64,000 nt of DNA from Azadirachta indica (Eukaryota; Streptophyta; Magnoliopsida; Sapindales; Meliaceae): contig CM040447.1 in NCBI GenBank assembly GCA_022749755.1, forward strand, positions 2,289,545 through 2,353,544, given 5' to 3'. The notes below the pieces were generated by a model. That model saw only the letters and a program-made list of their open reading frames with translations, had not been told where the DNA came from and did not search any database. The stretch's first letter is position 1, and every line of letters starts with the position of its first letter. The translations under genes and the position numbers were made by a program. This document shows, one piece after another, positions 9,310-20,386 of the stretch.

Positions 9310-10250
9310 TACGGCTCTAAATCAAGTTATATCGTTTCTCAAATTTGTCTGTTTGTTTCTCTAGTTTTTGAGTCCGTTTGCTTCAATTCCATTTGTTTTC
9401 GTTTTTGTGTCTATTATATCAAAAAGAAAAAAAAATGTTTCCTTTCAATTCACAGCAAGTCAAGTTTGAATTGTATCAATCTCCAATTCGGTTGATTTAG
9501 TCTTTGTCTATTCGTTTCTTTTGTGTTTCTTTCTATTTATTTTTGTTTGGTCACTCCTACGTTTTTGGAGGTAAAAAAAAAAAAATTATTAAAAAAAAAA
9601 CAGATAGAAAAGCAAAGCATTCAGCCAAGAGAAGAAAAAGAAGGAAGAAAAAGAAAATTTGGCAATTAAGGTGTTGAACGAAAATAATGAGAATAAAAAA
9701 AAAAAAATCAGATTGTTTCAAGAAGTTTGATCAAATCACTCTTACATTCCAAAATGAGTTAGAATTTGTTTCCTAATCTTTCCATAATTTTTGGTTGACT
9801 TTCCTGTTCTTGTACTGATTTTTTTTTCTCTGTTCTTAATATTTCATTTATCATTTTTAAAATTTATTTCCTAGTCCTGGTGTTTTCCCAATTTGTTGCC
9901 TATCTAAATTGGTTTGGGGTAATTACTTTTTTGCATCTGAATTTTCAATTTCTAGGTTAGATTTTCTTCTAATTTCATGTTTTTTTTCTCTGTTATAAGT
10001 ATTTAGGTCCTCTTTAATTTTAATTTACCTTGGTTTTATTTTACTTTTTATTGTATTTAGTAAGTTTGTATAAATTTTGATTTTTGCAACTAATCTTAAT
10101 AAGAGAATTAGAGTGGAAAAAAGTTTAGTGTGAGCTCATCCAGAGAAAAGTCATAAATTAAGTGTGAAACACGAGCGTACTTGAGTAAAAAACACGTGAG
10201 GGAGTGAAGTGAGGAAATTATTCTTTTGCTTTACTAACCTTGTCTTGCAA
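9310..10250 (+). other. E untranslated leader
   Basis: 941 bases of T-rich and A-rich low-complexity sequence with oligo-A runs (about 9575-9600 and 9697-9707). It contains no supported reading frame. The 3' end has CACGTGAGGGAGTG, a phrase also found in family A leaders, showing that families A and E are related. Confidence 0.7.
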
Positions 10251-11661
10251 ATGAGTGGACAAGTAAGAAATCCACAAGGTGAGATAGATTGATTCTAAGC
10301 TTTAATCGAGTTGTTGCAAGCTAACACAGTAGTGTCCGAACATCAAAAGCAGAACTTAAATACCAATAAGTTTAAGAAAATTACCCTAATTTACTAAGTT
10401 ATGAAGACAATGTCAGAGGGGTAATTTCAAAATTTAAACTATATTAACTAAAGCAATATTTCAGAATAATGTTGGTACTACTGGAAAGTTGAAGAAGTAA
10501 GCTTTCTATAGAAATTTACGGTTTATCATTTGGAGTTCTTTAGGGAAAGTTATGATAACTTTTTCACAACATGTTCATTTTCAAGGTAGAATCAAGATGC
10601 ACGGATTTCAAAATTTTTTTTGCTTAAATTCAATATGTTTTGTTTAATTTCTAGATGTTAGAAGAATTTGGTGAGTTGTAATTTAAACTCTTAGCTGTTT
10701 TGGTTTATTTTCAAAGAATTTTAAATGTTTGTATTCATTTATCAAATTTAGGTAATGGTTGTTGGTCTAACGATTGAAATTTCTAGGGGTTGTTGGCCTA
10801 ACTTTTGACATTTCTTTCCTTGTCAGAGCCTATATAAAGGCTTTAAACTTGTAGTATTGAAAGGAAGTTGTTTTGAGTTAAGTTAAATAAAATTTTGGTA
10901 TTTTATACTCTGTATCTCTTGTGGAGAAGTTCCATAAAGTGGTGAGTGTTCTTTTCAGTTTACCACCTTTGGCAACAATTTAAGGTAGTGTTTCTGTATC
11001 CCTTTTGTTGTAAACCTTAGGAAGAGAGCTTATTTGAACCCTTATTTAGTTAAAAACCTAAATTCCTATACAAACCTCCATTTTTCGGTATCACAAGTCA
11101 TGGATAGAAAATATGGAGAGTTGGTTGATAGAATGAAGAGGCTGAAGGTTTCAGCCACAAGGGGGCAGCCACCTAATGTTTCTAATCCAACCACACACAA
11201 GCTAGGCGAGTACCAAGAAGAGCTTAATTAGATGATAGCTTTAATGATAGTGAATCGTTTGATGATAATGGAGAGGAAGAAGAGGTGAGACCGAGGGCAA
11301 GAAATAACAACAATAATAACAATAGTGGGGTCAAATTGAAAATTCCATCATTTTATGGAAGAATGGATCCTGAGGCATACTTGGATTGGGAAACGAAGAT
11401 TGAATTAGTGTTTAATTGCAATGACTACACTAAATCCAAGAAGTTGAAGTTTGTCGTGACTGTTTTGGAAGCTTATGCTATTACTTGGTGGGATGATACT
11501 AAGCAAAAGCGCAGGAGAAATAGGGAAAGGCCCATTGAAGAGTAGAGAGATTTGAAATCCATCATGCGCAAGAGATTTATGCCGAACTACTACTATAGAG
11601 AATTGTACAATCGACTTCAAAATCTCAGTCAAGGGTCTAAGAGTGTTGAGGAATACTACAA
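10251..11661 (+). pseudogene. E gag, interrupted by a solo B LTR
   Basis: The start at 10251 reads MSGQVRNPQGEID and then a stop. After the solo LTR, gag resumes (MDRKYGELVDRMKRLKV), passes a stop at 11229, and gives the capsid-type segment KIPSFYGRMDPEAYLDWETK, FNCNDYTKSKKLK and AYAITWWDDTKQKRRRNRERP (11285-11545). After a stop (W to stop at 11543) it continues MRKRFMPNYYYRELYNRLQN until the A LTR cuts it at 11662. The pattern is the retrotransposon gag domain shared with family A. No zinc knuckle or protease survives. At least three stops plus the insertion make it non-functional. Confidence 0.85.
10322..11093 (+). repeat. Solo LTR of family B inside E gag
   Basis: A complete 772-bp B LTR (TAACACAGTAGTGTCC, TG decayed to TA, to TTTTTCGGTATCA) with no internal sequence on either side. 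It is flanked by CAAGC (10317-10321) and CAAGT (11094-11098), a 5-bp target duplication with one change. This is the signature of insertion followed by LTR-LTR recombination. Confidence 0.88.
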
Positions 11662-12441
11662 TGATACGAATCTCGCCAATAACATGAAAAAATCCAACAC
11701 CGAATGTAGTAAAGAACCTCAAGATTTTCCCAAAACGTAAGTTTATTGAGTCTTGACCCGATACCTATTTAGATAAGAATCAAGACTATAATTTACTCAA
11801 ACACCACACCAAGACCCTTAAGAAAATACTTAAAAATTTAGATGATAAGTTTGGTTGTTTTGAATGCCACAAAAAATTAAACTTGAAGAGTTCAAGAATA
11901 AGAACTTGTAACAAATAACTTAACATTCAAAATTGCTTGTTTAATTTCAAGAAATGAAAGCCTTTTTATAGGCAAATACAAAGAAAAAATGTTAAAAGTT
12001 AGGTTATTAATCTTACCTAACAATTTGATAAAATAAATTCAAACTTTATGACTTTTAAAACCTACAAATTTCAAACATGAAAACGTAAGCAATGACGTTG
12101 AATGTGTATAATGTAAGTGATTACATCATTTTAAGATTATTAAAATTACATAAATGGACTATAATTTTCGAACGTTTTCATATTAGTCTTCTTGAACTCT
12201 AGTTTCTTGAACGATGTTCACTGAGCCTAATTCTTTAAAACATGTATCTTGAATTGTATTTGAATCACACATCTTTTTAATTAGTCCATTTAACGCACTT
12301 TCCAATGTCTTGGCTCTAGCTCTTGTAATCGATCCACTCGGCACCCTTAGCGAATCATATAGATGTTGTAATTGAGTGTCTCCAACCTCATGTCTGAAGT
12401 TCTCCTATTGTTTACGTGGTTGCACAACTTCGTTTGCATCA
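11662..12441 (-). repeat. A2 LTR
   Basis: 780-bp family A LTR in minus orientation, bounded by TGATACGAATCTC (left) and GTTTGCATCA (right). Confidence 0.88.
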
Positions 12442-12527
12442 TTCTCCCCCTTTTGAAAAGGATTTGTCTTCAAATCGTTACCGACATCAAAAGGAGATAA
12501 GTCAGAAACATTAAAGGTTGTACTAAC
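11662..12527 (-). mobile_element. A2: family A 3' LTR plus 86 bp of internal sequence
   Basis: LTR 11662-12441 followed on the right by the polypurine tract region (complement of CTCCCCC...) and the last part of the Pol frame (12442-12527), which stops at TACTAAC where another A LTR starts. It is the 3' end of a minus-strand A element inserted in E gag (left flank TACAA). Everything upstream in the element is missing or displaced by A3. Confidence 0.85.
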
Positions 12528-13335
12528 TGATATGAACCTTGCCAATATCGTGATGAAACCCAACACTGAATATACTAAAGAACCCCAAGATTTTTCCAAG
12601 ACGCAAGTTTATAAAGTCTTGACTCGATATCTATCTAGATAAGAATCAAAACTATGATTTACTCAAACGCCACACCAAGAATCCTTAAGAAAATACTTAA
12701 GAATTTAAATGATAAGTTTGGTTGTTTTGAATGCCATAAGAAATTAAACTTGAAGGTCTGAAGAACAAGAACTTATAAGAATAATTTAACACTTAAAATT
12801 GTTTGTTTCATTTCAAGAAATGAAAGCCTTTTTATAGGCAAATACAAAGGGAAAATGTCAAAAGTTAGGTTATCAATCTTACTTAACAATTTGACAAAAT
12901 AAATTCAAACTTTATGATTTTTAAAACCTATAAATTTCAAACATGAAAATATAAGTAATGACGTCATATATATATGACCTAAGCAATGATGTCGAATGTG
13001 TATGGTGTAAGTGATTACATCATTTTAAAATTCTTAAAATTACATAAATGGACTATAATTTTCGAACATTCTCATATTAGTCTTCTTAGACTCCGGTTGC
13101 TTGAATGATGTTCACTAAGCCTAATTCTTTAAGACGTGTATCTTGAATTGTATTTGAATCACACATCTTTTTAATTAGTCCATTTAAGACACTTTCCAAT
13201 GTCTTGGCTCTAACTCTTGTAATCGGTCCACTCGGCATGCTTAGCGAATCATATAAATGCTATAATTGAGTGTTTTCAACCTTATGTCTGAGGTTCTCCT
13301 CTTATTTACTTGGTTGCACAACTTTGTTTGCATCA
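12528..13335 (-). repeat. A3 3' LTR
   Basis: 808-bp family A LTR, minus strand. The (TA)n block flanked by TGACGTCA-like motifs is at about 12957-12985. The purine tract lies just right of it (13336-13350, read GAGGGAGAGAA on the minus strand). Confidence 0.9.
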
Positions 13336-14400
13336 TTCTCTCCCTCTTGAAAAGGATTTATCCTCAAATCGCTACCTATATCAAAAGGAAATAAGTCAAA
13401 AACATTAAAGGTTGTACTAACCTCATACTCGCCTGATAGTTCAAGTTTGTAGGCATTGTCATTGATGCATTCCACTACTCAAAATGGGCCATTTCCCCTT
13501 GGTAGAAGTTTAGAACGTCTTTGCTCAGGAAAACGCACCTTCCTCATATGTAACCAAACCAAATCTTCTTGATTTAAAGACAACCTTATTGGCTTGCTTG
13601 GCATATTGTTTCGTTCGTTGTTCTATGTGTTACCTTGCTTTCTCATGAATCTGCTTAATGAAATCAGATTTCTTCTTGCCATCTAAATTAACGCGTTCAT
13701 TCATAGGTAAAGGAGTTAAATCCAAAGGAGCTAGTAGATTAAAACCATAAGCAATTTCAAAAGGTGAAAACTTAGTGGCAGAATGAATATAACGATTATA
13801 AGCAAATTCAACATGCAGCAAGCAATCTTCCCAAGTTTTCAGATTCTTTTGTATGATAGTACGCAACAAAGTAGACAATGTCCTATTTACTATTTCGGTT
13901 TGACCATCTGTTTATGGGTGACAAGTAGTAGAAAATAATAATTTAGTTTCCAACTTTTCCCATAATGTCTTCCAAAAGTAACTTAAAAACTTTGCGTCTC
14001 GATTTGAGACAATAGTCTTAGGCATTCCATGCAACCTAACAACTTCCTTGAAAAACAAATCAGCTATATGTGATGCGTCATCAGTTTTATGACATGCAAT
14101 AAAGTGTGCCATCTTAGAAAATCTATTCACAACGAGAAAAACTGAGTCTCTCCCCCTCTTTGTCCTAGGTAATCCCAAAACAAAATTCATAGAAATATCG
14201 ACTCAAGGTACACTAGGAATAGGAAGTGGTGTATACATTCCATGTAATTATCGTCTAGGCTTAACTTGCCTACAAATAATGCATCTCGCACAAACCCTTT
14301 CTACGTCACGTTTCATGTGCGGCCAAAAGAAATATTCATGCAATATACGTAAAGTCTTAGCTATGCCAAAGTGACCCATCAAACCACCACTGTGTGTTTC
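13336..14400 (-). pseudogene. A3 integrase region (broken)
   Basis: Integrase inserts retrotransposon DNA into the chromosome. On the minus strand the remains read: zinc-binding region ([20 protein letters not shown], about 14340-14280), core [20 protein letters not shown] (14190 on), [18 protein letters not shown], then after a stop [19 protein letters not shown] and the C-terminal part ending near the 3' LTR. Two of the three acidic catalytic positions are changed: the D of DFVLGLP is N, and the first D of SDRDAKF is N. Several stops and frameshifts (about 13912, 13878, 13630) break the frame. Confidence 0.85.
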
Positions 14401-15051
14401 TCAAACAAGTAACTCACGCCAGGATGAATATGGAACACACAATTTATTTTCTCGAAATAGGAAACCATCATGCAAATAGAACTTCCCACATGCTCCCTTA
14501 GTGCAATTCTTAAACAAGTCACAAAAATTAGAGTCCGTTACATACAACTCCTTAATGTACTCAAATCCAAGCAATTTAGCATTAAGAGCTAAAAGTAGAG
14601 CATACCTGCGTGATAGTGCATCAGCAACTATATTTTCTTTGCCTTGTTTGTATTTGATCACATAAGGAAATGTCTCAATAAACTCCACCCATTTGGCATG
14701 ACGTCTGCTTAATTTATACTGCGCCTTTAAATGTTTCAAGGATTCATGATATGTATGAATCACAAATTCTTTGGGCCAAAGGTAATGCTGCCAAGTTTTT
14801 AGAGTTCGAACCAATGCATACAATTCTTTATCGTAAGTGGGATAATTTAAAGCCGCGCCATTTAATTTCTCACTAAAATACGCAATCGGTCTTCCTTCTT
14901 GCATTAGTACGCCTCCGATTCCTGTACCTGAAGCATCACACTCTATCTCAAATGTTTTAGTAAAGTTAGGTAAAATAAGTAAAGGTGCGTTAGTCAATTT
15001 TTCTTTGATAAGTTTGAAAGCCTTTTCTTGCTCTTTTCCCCACTTGAACAT
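14401..15051 (-). pseudogene. A3 RNase H region and connection to integrase
   Basis: A 216-codon open stretch. RNase H degrades the RNA strand of the RNA/DNA hybrid during reverse transcription. Visible motifs are [55 protein letters not shown] and [12 protein letters not shown]. The D expected in TDHESLKHL is Y here, so one catalytic acid is lost. The segment then passes into the integrase N-terminal linker ([20 protein letters not shown]). The frame overlaps the RT piece by a frameshift at about 15050. Confidence 0.85.
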
Positions 15052-15850
15052 TCTTCTTGATGACTTCGGTTAAGGGTGCAGCTATGCTACTATCACGCAG
15101 GCTTATTAGTTGAAAGCTTTTTACTTGATTCGTCGAAGTAGGCGTTGGCCATTCTTGAATTGCCTTCACCTTCTCCTCATCGACCTCAATCTCTTTAGCA
15201 CTTATAACAAAACCAAGAAACACAAGCTTATCCGTGCAAAATGTACATTTTTTAAAATTAGCAAATAGCCTTTCTTTCCTTAAAACCGTTAAAACAAGTT
15301 TTAAATGTTCAACATGATCATTCAAGTCTTGGCTATAAATCAAGATATCCTCAAAATAGACTACTACGAATTTACCAATGAAAGCACGCAAAACATGGTT
15401 CATAAGTCTCATGAAAGTACTAGGTGCGTTAATTAACCCAAAAGGCATAACTAACCATTCATACAAACCATATTTTGTTTTAAATGCAGTTTTCCACTCA
15501 TCCCCTTCTTTCATCCTAATTTGATGGTATCCACTCTTAAGATCAATTTTAGAAAACACACAAAATCTATGCAATTCATCTAACATATCATCTAATCGAG
15601 GAATGGGATGTTGATACTTTATCGTAATATTATTGACAGCTCGGCAATCAACACACATTCTCCATGTCCCATCTTTCTTAGACACTAGTAGCACCGGAAC
15701 CGCACAAGGACTCATGCTTTCTCTAACATACCCTTTCTCCATCATCTCATTAACTTGTCATTGAAGTTCTTTTGTCTCCTCGAGATTACTTCTATAAGCT
15801 GGTCAGTTTGGAATTGTTGCACCAGGTACAAAATCAATTTAATGTTCAAT
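15052..15850 (-). pseudogene. A3 reverse transcriptase region
   Basis: The RT piece starts at about 15745 ([20 protein letters not shown]) and shows [72 protein letters not shown] and the active-site box [11 protein letters not shown]. The usual YFDD is YFED, so the polymerase would be impaired. After KSFQ the frame is disrupted (LISLRDSS) relative to [17 protein letters not shown]. Upstream, between 15746 and 15850, a shifted frame encodes the ATIPNRPAYRSN-type region. Confidence 0.88.
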
Positions 15851-16640
15851 TCCTCGAATTGGAGGTAAAGCAGGGGGCACCTCTTCAGGAAAGACATCCT
15901 CGAATTCCTGCAAAAGAAACATAACATTGCTCGGCAAGGATCTGGCAAAATTGTCAGTACACAAAAAGGCCTCCTTGTACATAAGTACTATAAGGGGCTG
16001 TTGTGAAAGTAAAGCTCTCTTGATCTTGATTTTTCTTGATCTCGGTTTTCCTCTCTCTCACACATCAACGTTGCAACTCTCTCATTTTTCCTCTTACTCT
16101 TTTTCACATTTGTGCCTTTCTCGTTTTCTTTTTTCTTTTTACTCTATTTTTACATCTTTAATTGATTTTCGAGAACTTGTTTTGGAGTCAATGGTACAAG
16201 TGATATAGGTTGCCTTTTGATGGTAAAAGAGTACCCATTGGTGAAATCGTCATGTGTGACTTGTCGATCGTATTGCCATGGTCTGCCCAATAGGATGTGA
16301 CACGTATGCATAGGAATCATGTCACAAAGGACCTCATCCTCATACTTGCCTAGAAAATGCTACCAACACTTGTTTTGTTACCTTGAATTCTCCACCATTG
16401 TTTAGCCATTGAATGCGGTACGGTCGTAAATGTTTCATGGTAGGTAAAGACAATTTCTCCACTAATTCGGTGCTGGCCACATTGGTGCAACTTCTTCCAT
16501 CAATTATAACGCTGCAAACTTTGTTGTTGACGAAACATCAAGTATGAAACAAGTTTTCCCGCTGATCATTTTCTGCGTTAACTTGTGCACTAAGAGCTCG
16601 TCTTACTACTAATAATTCTCCTTCCGCAGCATATTGCCCT
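15851..16640 (-). pseudogene. A3 protease region and PR-RT linker
   Basis: Read on the minus strand from about 16640: a short acidic PSLEDNYEGQYAAEGELLV leader, then VCSVIIDGRSCTNVAS at about 16510 (DGGS in other copies), the retropepsin-type active-site loop. MKHLRPYRIQWLNN follows, then a shifted frame through the IP(M)HACHILLGRPWQYD region (about 16310-16250). The 16200-15900 part is the basic linker (KKKENEKGTNVKKSKRKN-like) leading to RT. Frameshifts occur at about 16345 and 16045. Confidence 0.75.
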
Positions 16641-17822
16641 TCGTAGTTATCTTCAAGAGATGGCATGTCTTCTATTTCGTCTTCTTTCTTCTCCTTCTGA
16701 CTTAATCTCCCCTTGAGCATTGATCACCGTTACCTTTTTATTTGGGCATTGGCTAGCTATATGACCCCCTGCTTTGACATTTAAAACACTTAATGTCACG
16801 ATTTCTAAAAGCGATTGATTCAATGTTACCTTGTTTTTACGGCACAACTTGTTTAGCACCTTAGAAGCTTTGAAATTAAACTTTATTAATGGAAATTCCT
16901 GCTGTTTAGGAGTTGATCTCCATGAGTTTGTAGCATTCGTGCTTGCTCCTCTCCTAGCCATGTTTCATCACTTAAATTGTTACTCTACTTTGATGGCTTG
17001 CTGTACCATATCTGTCAACTCTACATAATGTTGCATTTCCATTACATCTGTGATCTCACGATTTAAGCCATGTAAGAATCTAGCCGTGGTAGCTTCTCTA
17101 TCCTTCTCTACATTTGCTCGGATCATAACAACCTCCATCTCTTTGTAGTATTCATTTACGCTTTTAAATCCTTGAGTTAGACGCTACAATTTGTTGAACA
17201 AATCTCGATTGTAGTAGCTTGGAATGAAAAGTCTTTTCATTATTGTCTTCATCTCGTCCCACGTTTCAACGGGATGTTCTTGATTTCTTCTCCTATCCTT
17301 GAACAATTAATCCCACCAAATAATAGCATAATCAGTAAATTCAATGGCCTCAAGTTTTACCTTTTTGATCTCGGAGTAGTTGTGACAATTGAAAACCATT
17401 TCTATTTTCTTCTCCCACTCTAAATAAGCTTCAGGATCGTTTCTACCTTGGAACGGTGAAATTTTTACCTTAATATTTCCTAAATCATCATCCAATTTAG
17501 GTCTACCCAACCTAGCTTCTCTATTCCCATAACCATACAAATTCCTGCCCCGGTTCATTGGTGATTCATCTAACTCCTCATCATTCTCAACATTACCCCA
17601 TTGTACCCTTGGTTGCACTTGCCTAGGTAGTTGTCTAATGGAAGAGGTTTGATGTTGCCCTCTTGATGTCTCTTCTTCCAACCTATCCATCCTCTTATGG
17701 ATTGGTTCTAACTCAGCCCTCATCATCCGTCTGATCTCCCCCAATAATGCCTGTAATTGTAAGTTTGGGGTTCTTGGTTGTTGTACCCCCGAGGTTGAAT
17801 TTTCTTCTTGGTTGTGAGACAT
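16641..17822 (-). pseudogene. A3 gag
   Basis: It starts at the ATG complement 17820-17822 (MSHNQEENSTSGVQQPRTP) and runs open for 171 codons (to 17307) with MMRAELEPIHKRMDRLEEE, VQPRVQWGNVENDEELDESP, FQGRNDPEAYLEWEKKIEM and AIEFTDYAIIWWD, the retrotransposon gag domain. After a stop it continues (RRRNQEHPVETWDEMKTIM region) to the zinc-knuckle area at about 16790-16740, where the expected CFKCQGRGHIASQC reads VLNVKAGGHIASQC, losing the first two cysteines. It is followed directly by the acidic protease leader. Confidence 0.85.
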
Positions 17823-18363
17823 ATTTAAAATCTGCAAAATAAAATTAGAAACCTCACAAGCACTCCCTCACGTGTTTTTACTTACTCTCATGTTTAAGCA
17901 CTCAAATGTTCTTAAACTCGCACATTCTTAATCAAAATTTCTATGGCAATTTAAAGATGAGAAGCATTCAAAATAAATTAAAAAATTTAATAAGCAATTC
18001 TTAAGAAATTGATAAAAGTAATGATAATATTGGATCAAGAATAAGGAATATTAAGCCAATACTACAAGAAATTATGAATCTAATGATAACAACAATTATC
18101 TCTCTCTTTTTTTTTATTTCTCTTTTTTTTTGCTTTGTTTCTTTTTTTTTTAAAGGAAGTAAAAATAAAAATATTAACTCAAAATAAATTCAAGGAAGTA
18201 AAATATAAAATTGGAATTTGGACTAATCAAGGAGGAATTTGGCCACTATATATATATATATTTTTCGTATTTCTCTCTCTTTTTTTTTTTTCAGAATTCT
18301 AATTGAAGAAGTAAAGGAATAACAAAGATGTAAAGAATAATTTAAACTTGCCTTGGAACCAAA
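17823..18363 (-). other. A3 untranslated leader
   Basis: 541 bases with T runs (18105-18155 and 18258-18290 on the plus strand) and the CACGTGAGGGAGTG phrase near gag. No coding sequence is seen. Confidence 0.7.
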
Positions 18364-18375
18364 GTTCTGATACCA
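18364..18375 (-). other. A3 primer binding site, initiator tRNA-Met
   Basis: The reverse complement TGGTATCAGAAC has one mismatch to TGGTATCAGAGC; it lies two bases from the LTR end. Confidence 0.85.
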
Positions 18376-18377
18376 AA

Positions 18378-18498
18378 TGATACGAACCTCCCCAATAACG
18401 TGACGAAATCCAACACCGAATGTAATAAAAAATCCCAAAATTTTTCCAAGATGCAAGTTTATAGAGTTTTGACCCGATACCTATCTGGATAAGAACCA
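18378..18498 (-). repeat. A3 5' LTR, part 1 (split by B3)
   Basis: The last 121 bp of the A3 5' LTR, up to GATAAGAACCA. The LTR resumes at 21164 with AGACTATGATTTACTC. Bases 18494-18498 (AACCA) and 21159-21163 (AACAA) are the target duplication of B3. Confidence 0.88.
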
Positions 18499-19269
18499 TG
18501 ATGCTGAAAATGGAGGTATGTGAAAAAATTAATGTTTGCTAAGGAAAAATAGAATACTAAGCTCTATTTCTAATATTAACAACAAAGGGATATAGAAACA
18601 CCACTCTAAAGTTGTTATTGAAGATTGTAGAACTTTAAAAGAGCACACTCGCCACTTTATGGAAGATTCTCCAAGAGATATAGAGTATAAAACACAAGAA
18701 TTTTATATAACTTAACTCAAAAAAACTTGATTTCAATACTACATGCTTGAAGCCTTTATATAGGCTTTTACAAGGAAAGAACTGTCAAAGTTTAGGCCAA
18801 CAACCCCTAGAAATTTCAATGGTTAGGCCAACAATCTTTACCTAACTTTGACAATTGAATACAAACATTTAAAATTCTTTGAAAATAAATCAAAACAGTT
18901 AAGACTTTGAATTACAACTCATGAAATCCTTCTATCATTTAGAAATTAAACAAAACAAATTGAATTTAAGCTACAAAATCTCTAAAATTCGTCAATCCAG
19001 ATTTTGCTTTGAAAATTAACATGTTATGAAGAAGTTACAATAAGTTTCTCTAGAGAACTCCAAATGATAAACCGTAAATTTCTATAGAAAGCTTACTTAT
19101 TCAACTTTCCAGTGGCACCAACTTCATTCTAAAATATTGCTTCAGTGACTACAGTTTTCATTCTGAAATTACCCCTCTGACAATGTCTTATAACTTAGTA
19201 AATTAGGGTAATCTTCTTGAATTTATTGGTATTAAGTTTTGTTCTTGATGTTTGGACACTCCCGTGTCA
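18499..19269 (-). repeat. B3 3' LTR
   Basis: 771 bp in minus orientation, from TGATGCTGAAAATGGAGG to ACTCCCGTGTCA. Confidence 0.92.
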
Positions 19270-19576
19270 ATCTCCCTTGGTTGAAAAATAAAGACTCTCC
19301 TGAGTCTCCAATCTCTGATTCTATAATATGGCCTGAGATTGTTGTTTCTTGCATTTTGGTTCTTTTTCTTTAGATGTTCGAAACTCCATTGTGCTTCACT
19401 TGTCCACTTGAACGAGAAAGCTTTCAAGCATTGAATGATTGCAGCAATGGTGTTGAAATTTTTGATGAATCTTCGGTAATATGCAATTACTCTATTGAAG
19501 CGTTGGATGTCATGAAGTCTAGGTGAAATTTTCTCTAGAAAGCATCACAAAGCTCTTCAAGAAGATGCTTAATGAT
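19270..19576 (-). pseudogene. B3 reverse transcriptase remnant
   Basis: About 300 bases between the 3' LTR and the chimeric ORF. On the minus strand near 19427-19350 it reads LKAFSFKWTSEAQWSFEHLK, the segment that follows the RT thumb in Ty3/gypsy pol. Around 19520-19440 lie traces of the preceding region (compare RRFIKNFNTIAA). The remainder (19270-19340) gives shifted RNase H-type traces. It is a deletion scar retained from an autonomous parent. Confidence 0.7.
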
Positions 19577-20278
19577 CTACAGTGGTGCATTGCCATCTTC
19601 ATTTTCTCCCAAAACAAGAAGATCAAAAATATTGCCACTCTTCTTTGCCTTTCTTTTAAACTTGGAAAGAGTAGGAAAAATGTTTCCTTCCCTTTTGAAA
19701 GGTTTAGTAACACTTTTCATATTGTCGGGATTTAAAACATTTTTGACACCACCCTTCTTAAAAAAATAAGTGTTTTTAAAACCACCATACATGTTCTTTC
19801 TACCATATCTCCAAGGATATCTATTTAAATGATAATAATCCATAGGAACAACGTCAAACCAAGTTTCATTTTGATACTTCTCTTCAACAGAAAATGAAAT
19901 AAAGTAGTGTTTGGTTACCTTACTTTCAACTTCTTCATCTCCTTTGGTATCCAATTTAGTCTCTTTTTCATCTTCATGAAATTTTGCTCCTTCAAGGATC
20001 CTATGAATAGGTTCTACCTCACCTTCTTGCTCCTCTGTGTAATCATCATACTTTGCTTCCATGTAGTCTTTCTCTTCTTCCGCTTCAACAATGGATTCAC
20101 GGACAGATTGCACATCATCTTCTTCGTCTATGTAGTCTTCATATTCTGCCTCTATGTAGTCTTCTTTATCTCCTTCATCAATAAGATTTTCATGGACAGG
20201 TTCTTCATGTTGCTGAATTCTTTGTAGATGTTCATATGCCTCAAAAAGTTCTTGAATTTGATTGAGTTGTCTTCTCAT
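19577..20278 (-). CDS. B3 chimeric Gag N-terminus / acidic repeat / protease C-terminus protein
   Basis: 233 codons open from MRRQLNQIQELFEAYEHLQ; the frame is open upstream to about 20363, where other B copies have ATGGCTACTCG but this copy reads CAGGCTACTCG, so the original start is lost. The layout equals the B2 ORF: Gag-like helix, acidic repeats (DYIEAEYEDYIDEED, DYMEAKYDDYTEEQ), then ETWFDVVPMDYYHLNRYPWR and YGGFKNTYFFKKGGVKNVL, matching the protease C-terminus of B4. A basic tail (KFKRKAKKSGNIFDLLVLGE) follows that is not in B2. The protease active-site loop is absent. The product has no known function. Confidence 0.72.
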   Translation of the reverse strand: MRRQLNQIQELFEAYEHLQRIQQHEEPVHENLIDEGDKEDYIEAEYEDYIDEEDDVQSVRESIVEAEEEKDYMEAKYDDYTEEQEGEVEPIHRILEGAKFHEDEKETKLDTKGDEEVESKVTKHYFISFSVEEKYQNETWFDVVPMDYYHLNRYPWRYGRKNMYGGFKNTYFFKKGGVKNVLNPDNMKSVTKPFKREGNIFPTLSKFKRKAKKSGNIFDLLVLGENEDGNAPL

Positions 20279-20371
20279 ATCTTGTAATTGAGTATCATAA
20301 GGATCAGCTTGTGTGTTTGAAGGGCGTTTCTCAGATTGTTTTTGACGACGACGAGTAGCCTGGAATCTTGA

Positions 20372-20383
20372 GCTCTGATACCA
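20372..20383 (-). other. B3 primer binding site, initiator tRNA-Met
   Basis: The reverse complement is TGGTATCAGAGC, three bases inside the 5' LTR. Confidence 0.92.
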
Positions 20384-20386
20384 AAT

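Larger units (their letters stand above)
8452..11661 (+). mobile_element. E: 5' part of a Ty3/gypsy element with a nested solo LTR
   Basis: LTR 8452-9294, Met PBS 9298-9309, long leader, gag from 10251 interrupted by a solo B LTR (10322-11093) and resuming at 11099. It is cut at 11662 by a minus-strand family A LTR. Only one E element is present, so the family is defined here by its LTR/PBS boundary and its own gag. Protease and pol are absent. Confidence 0.85.
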
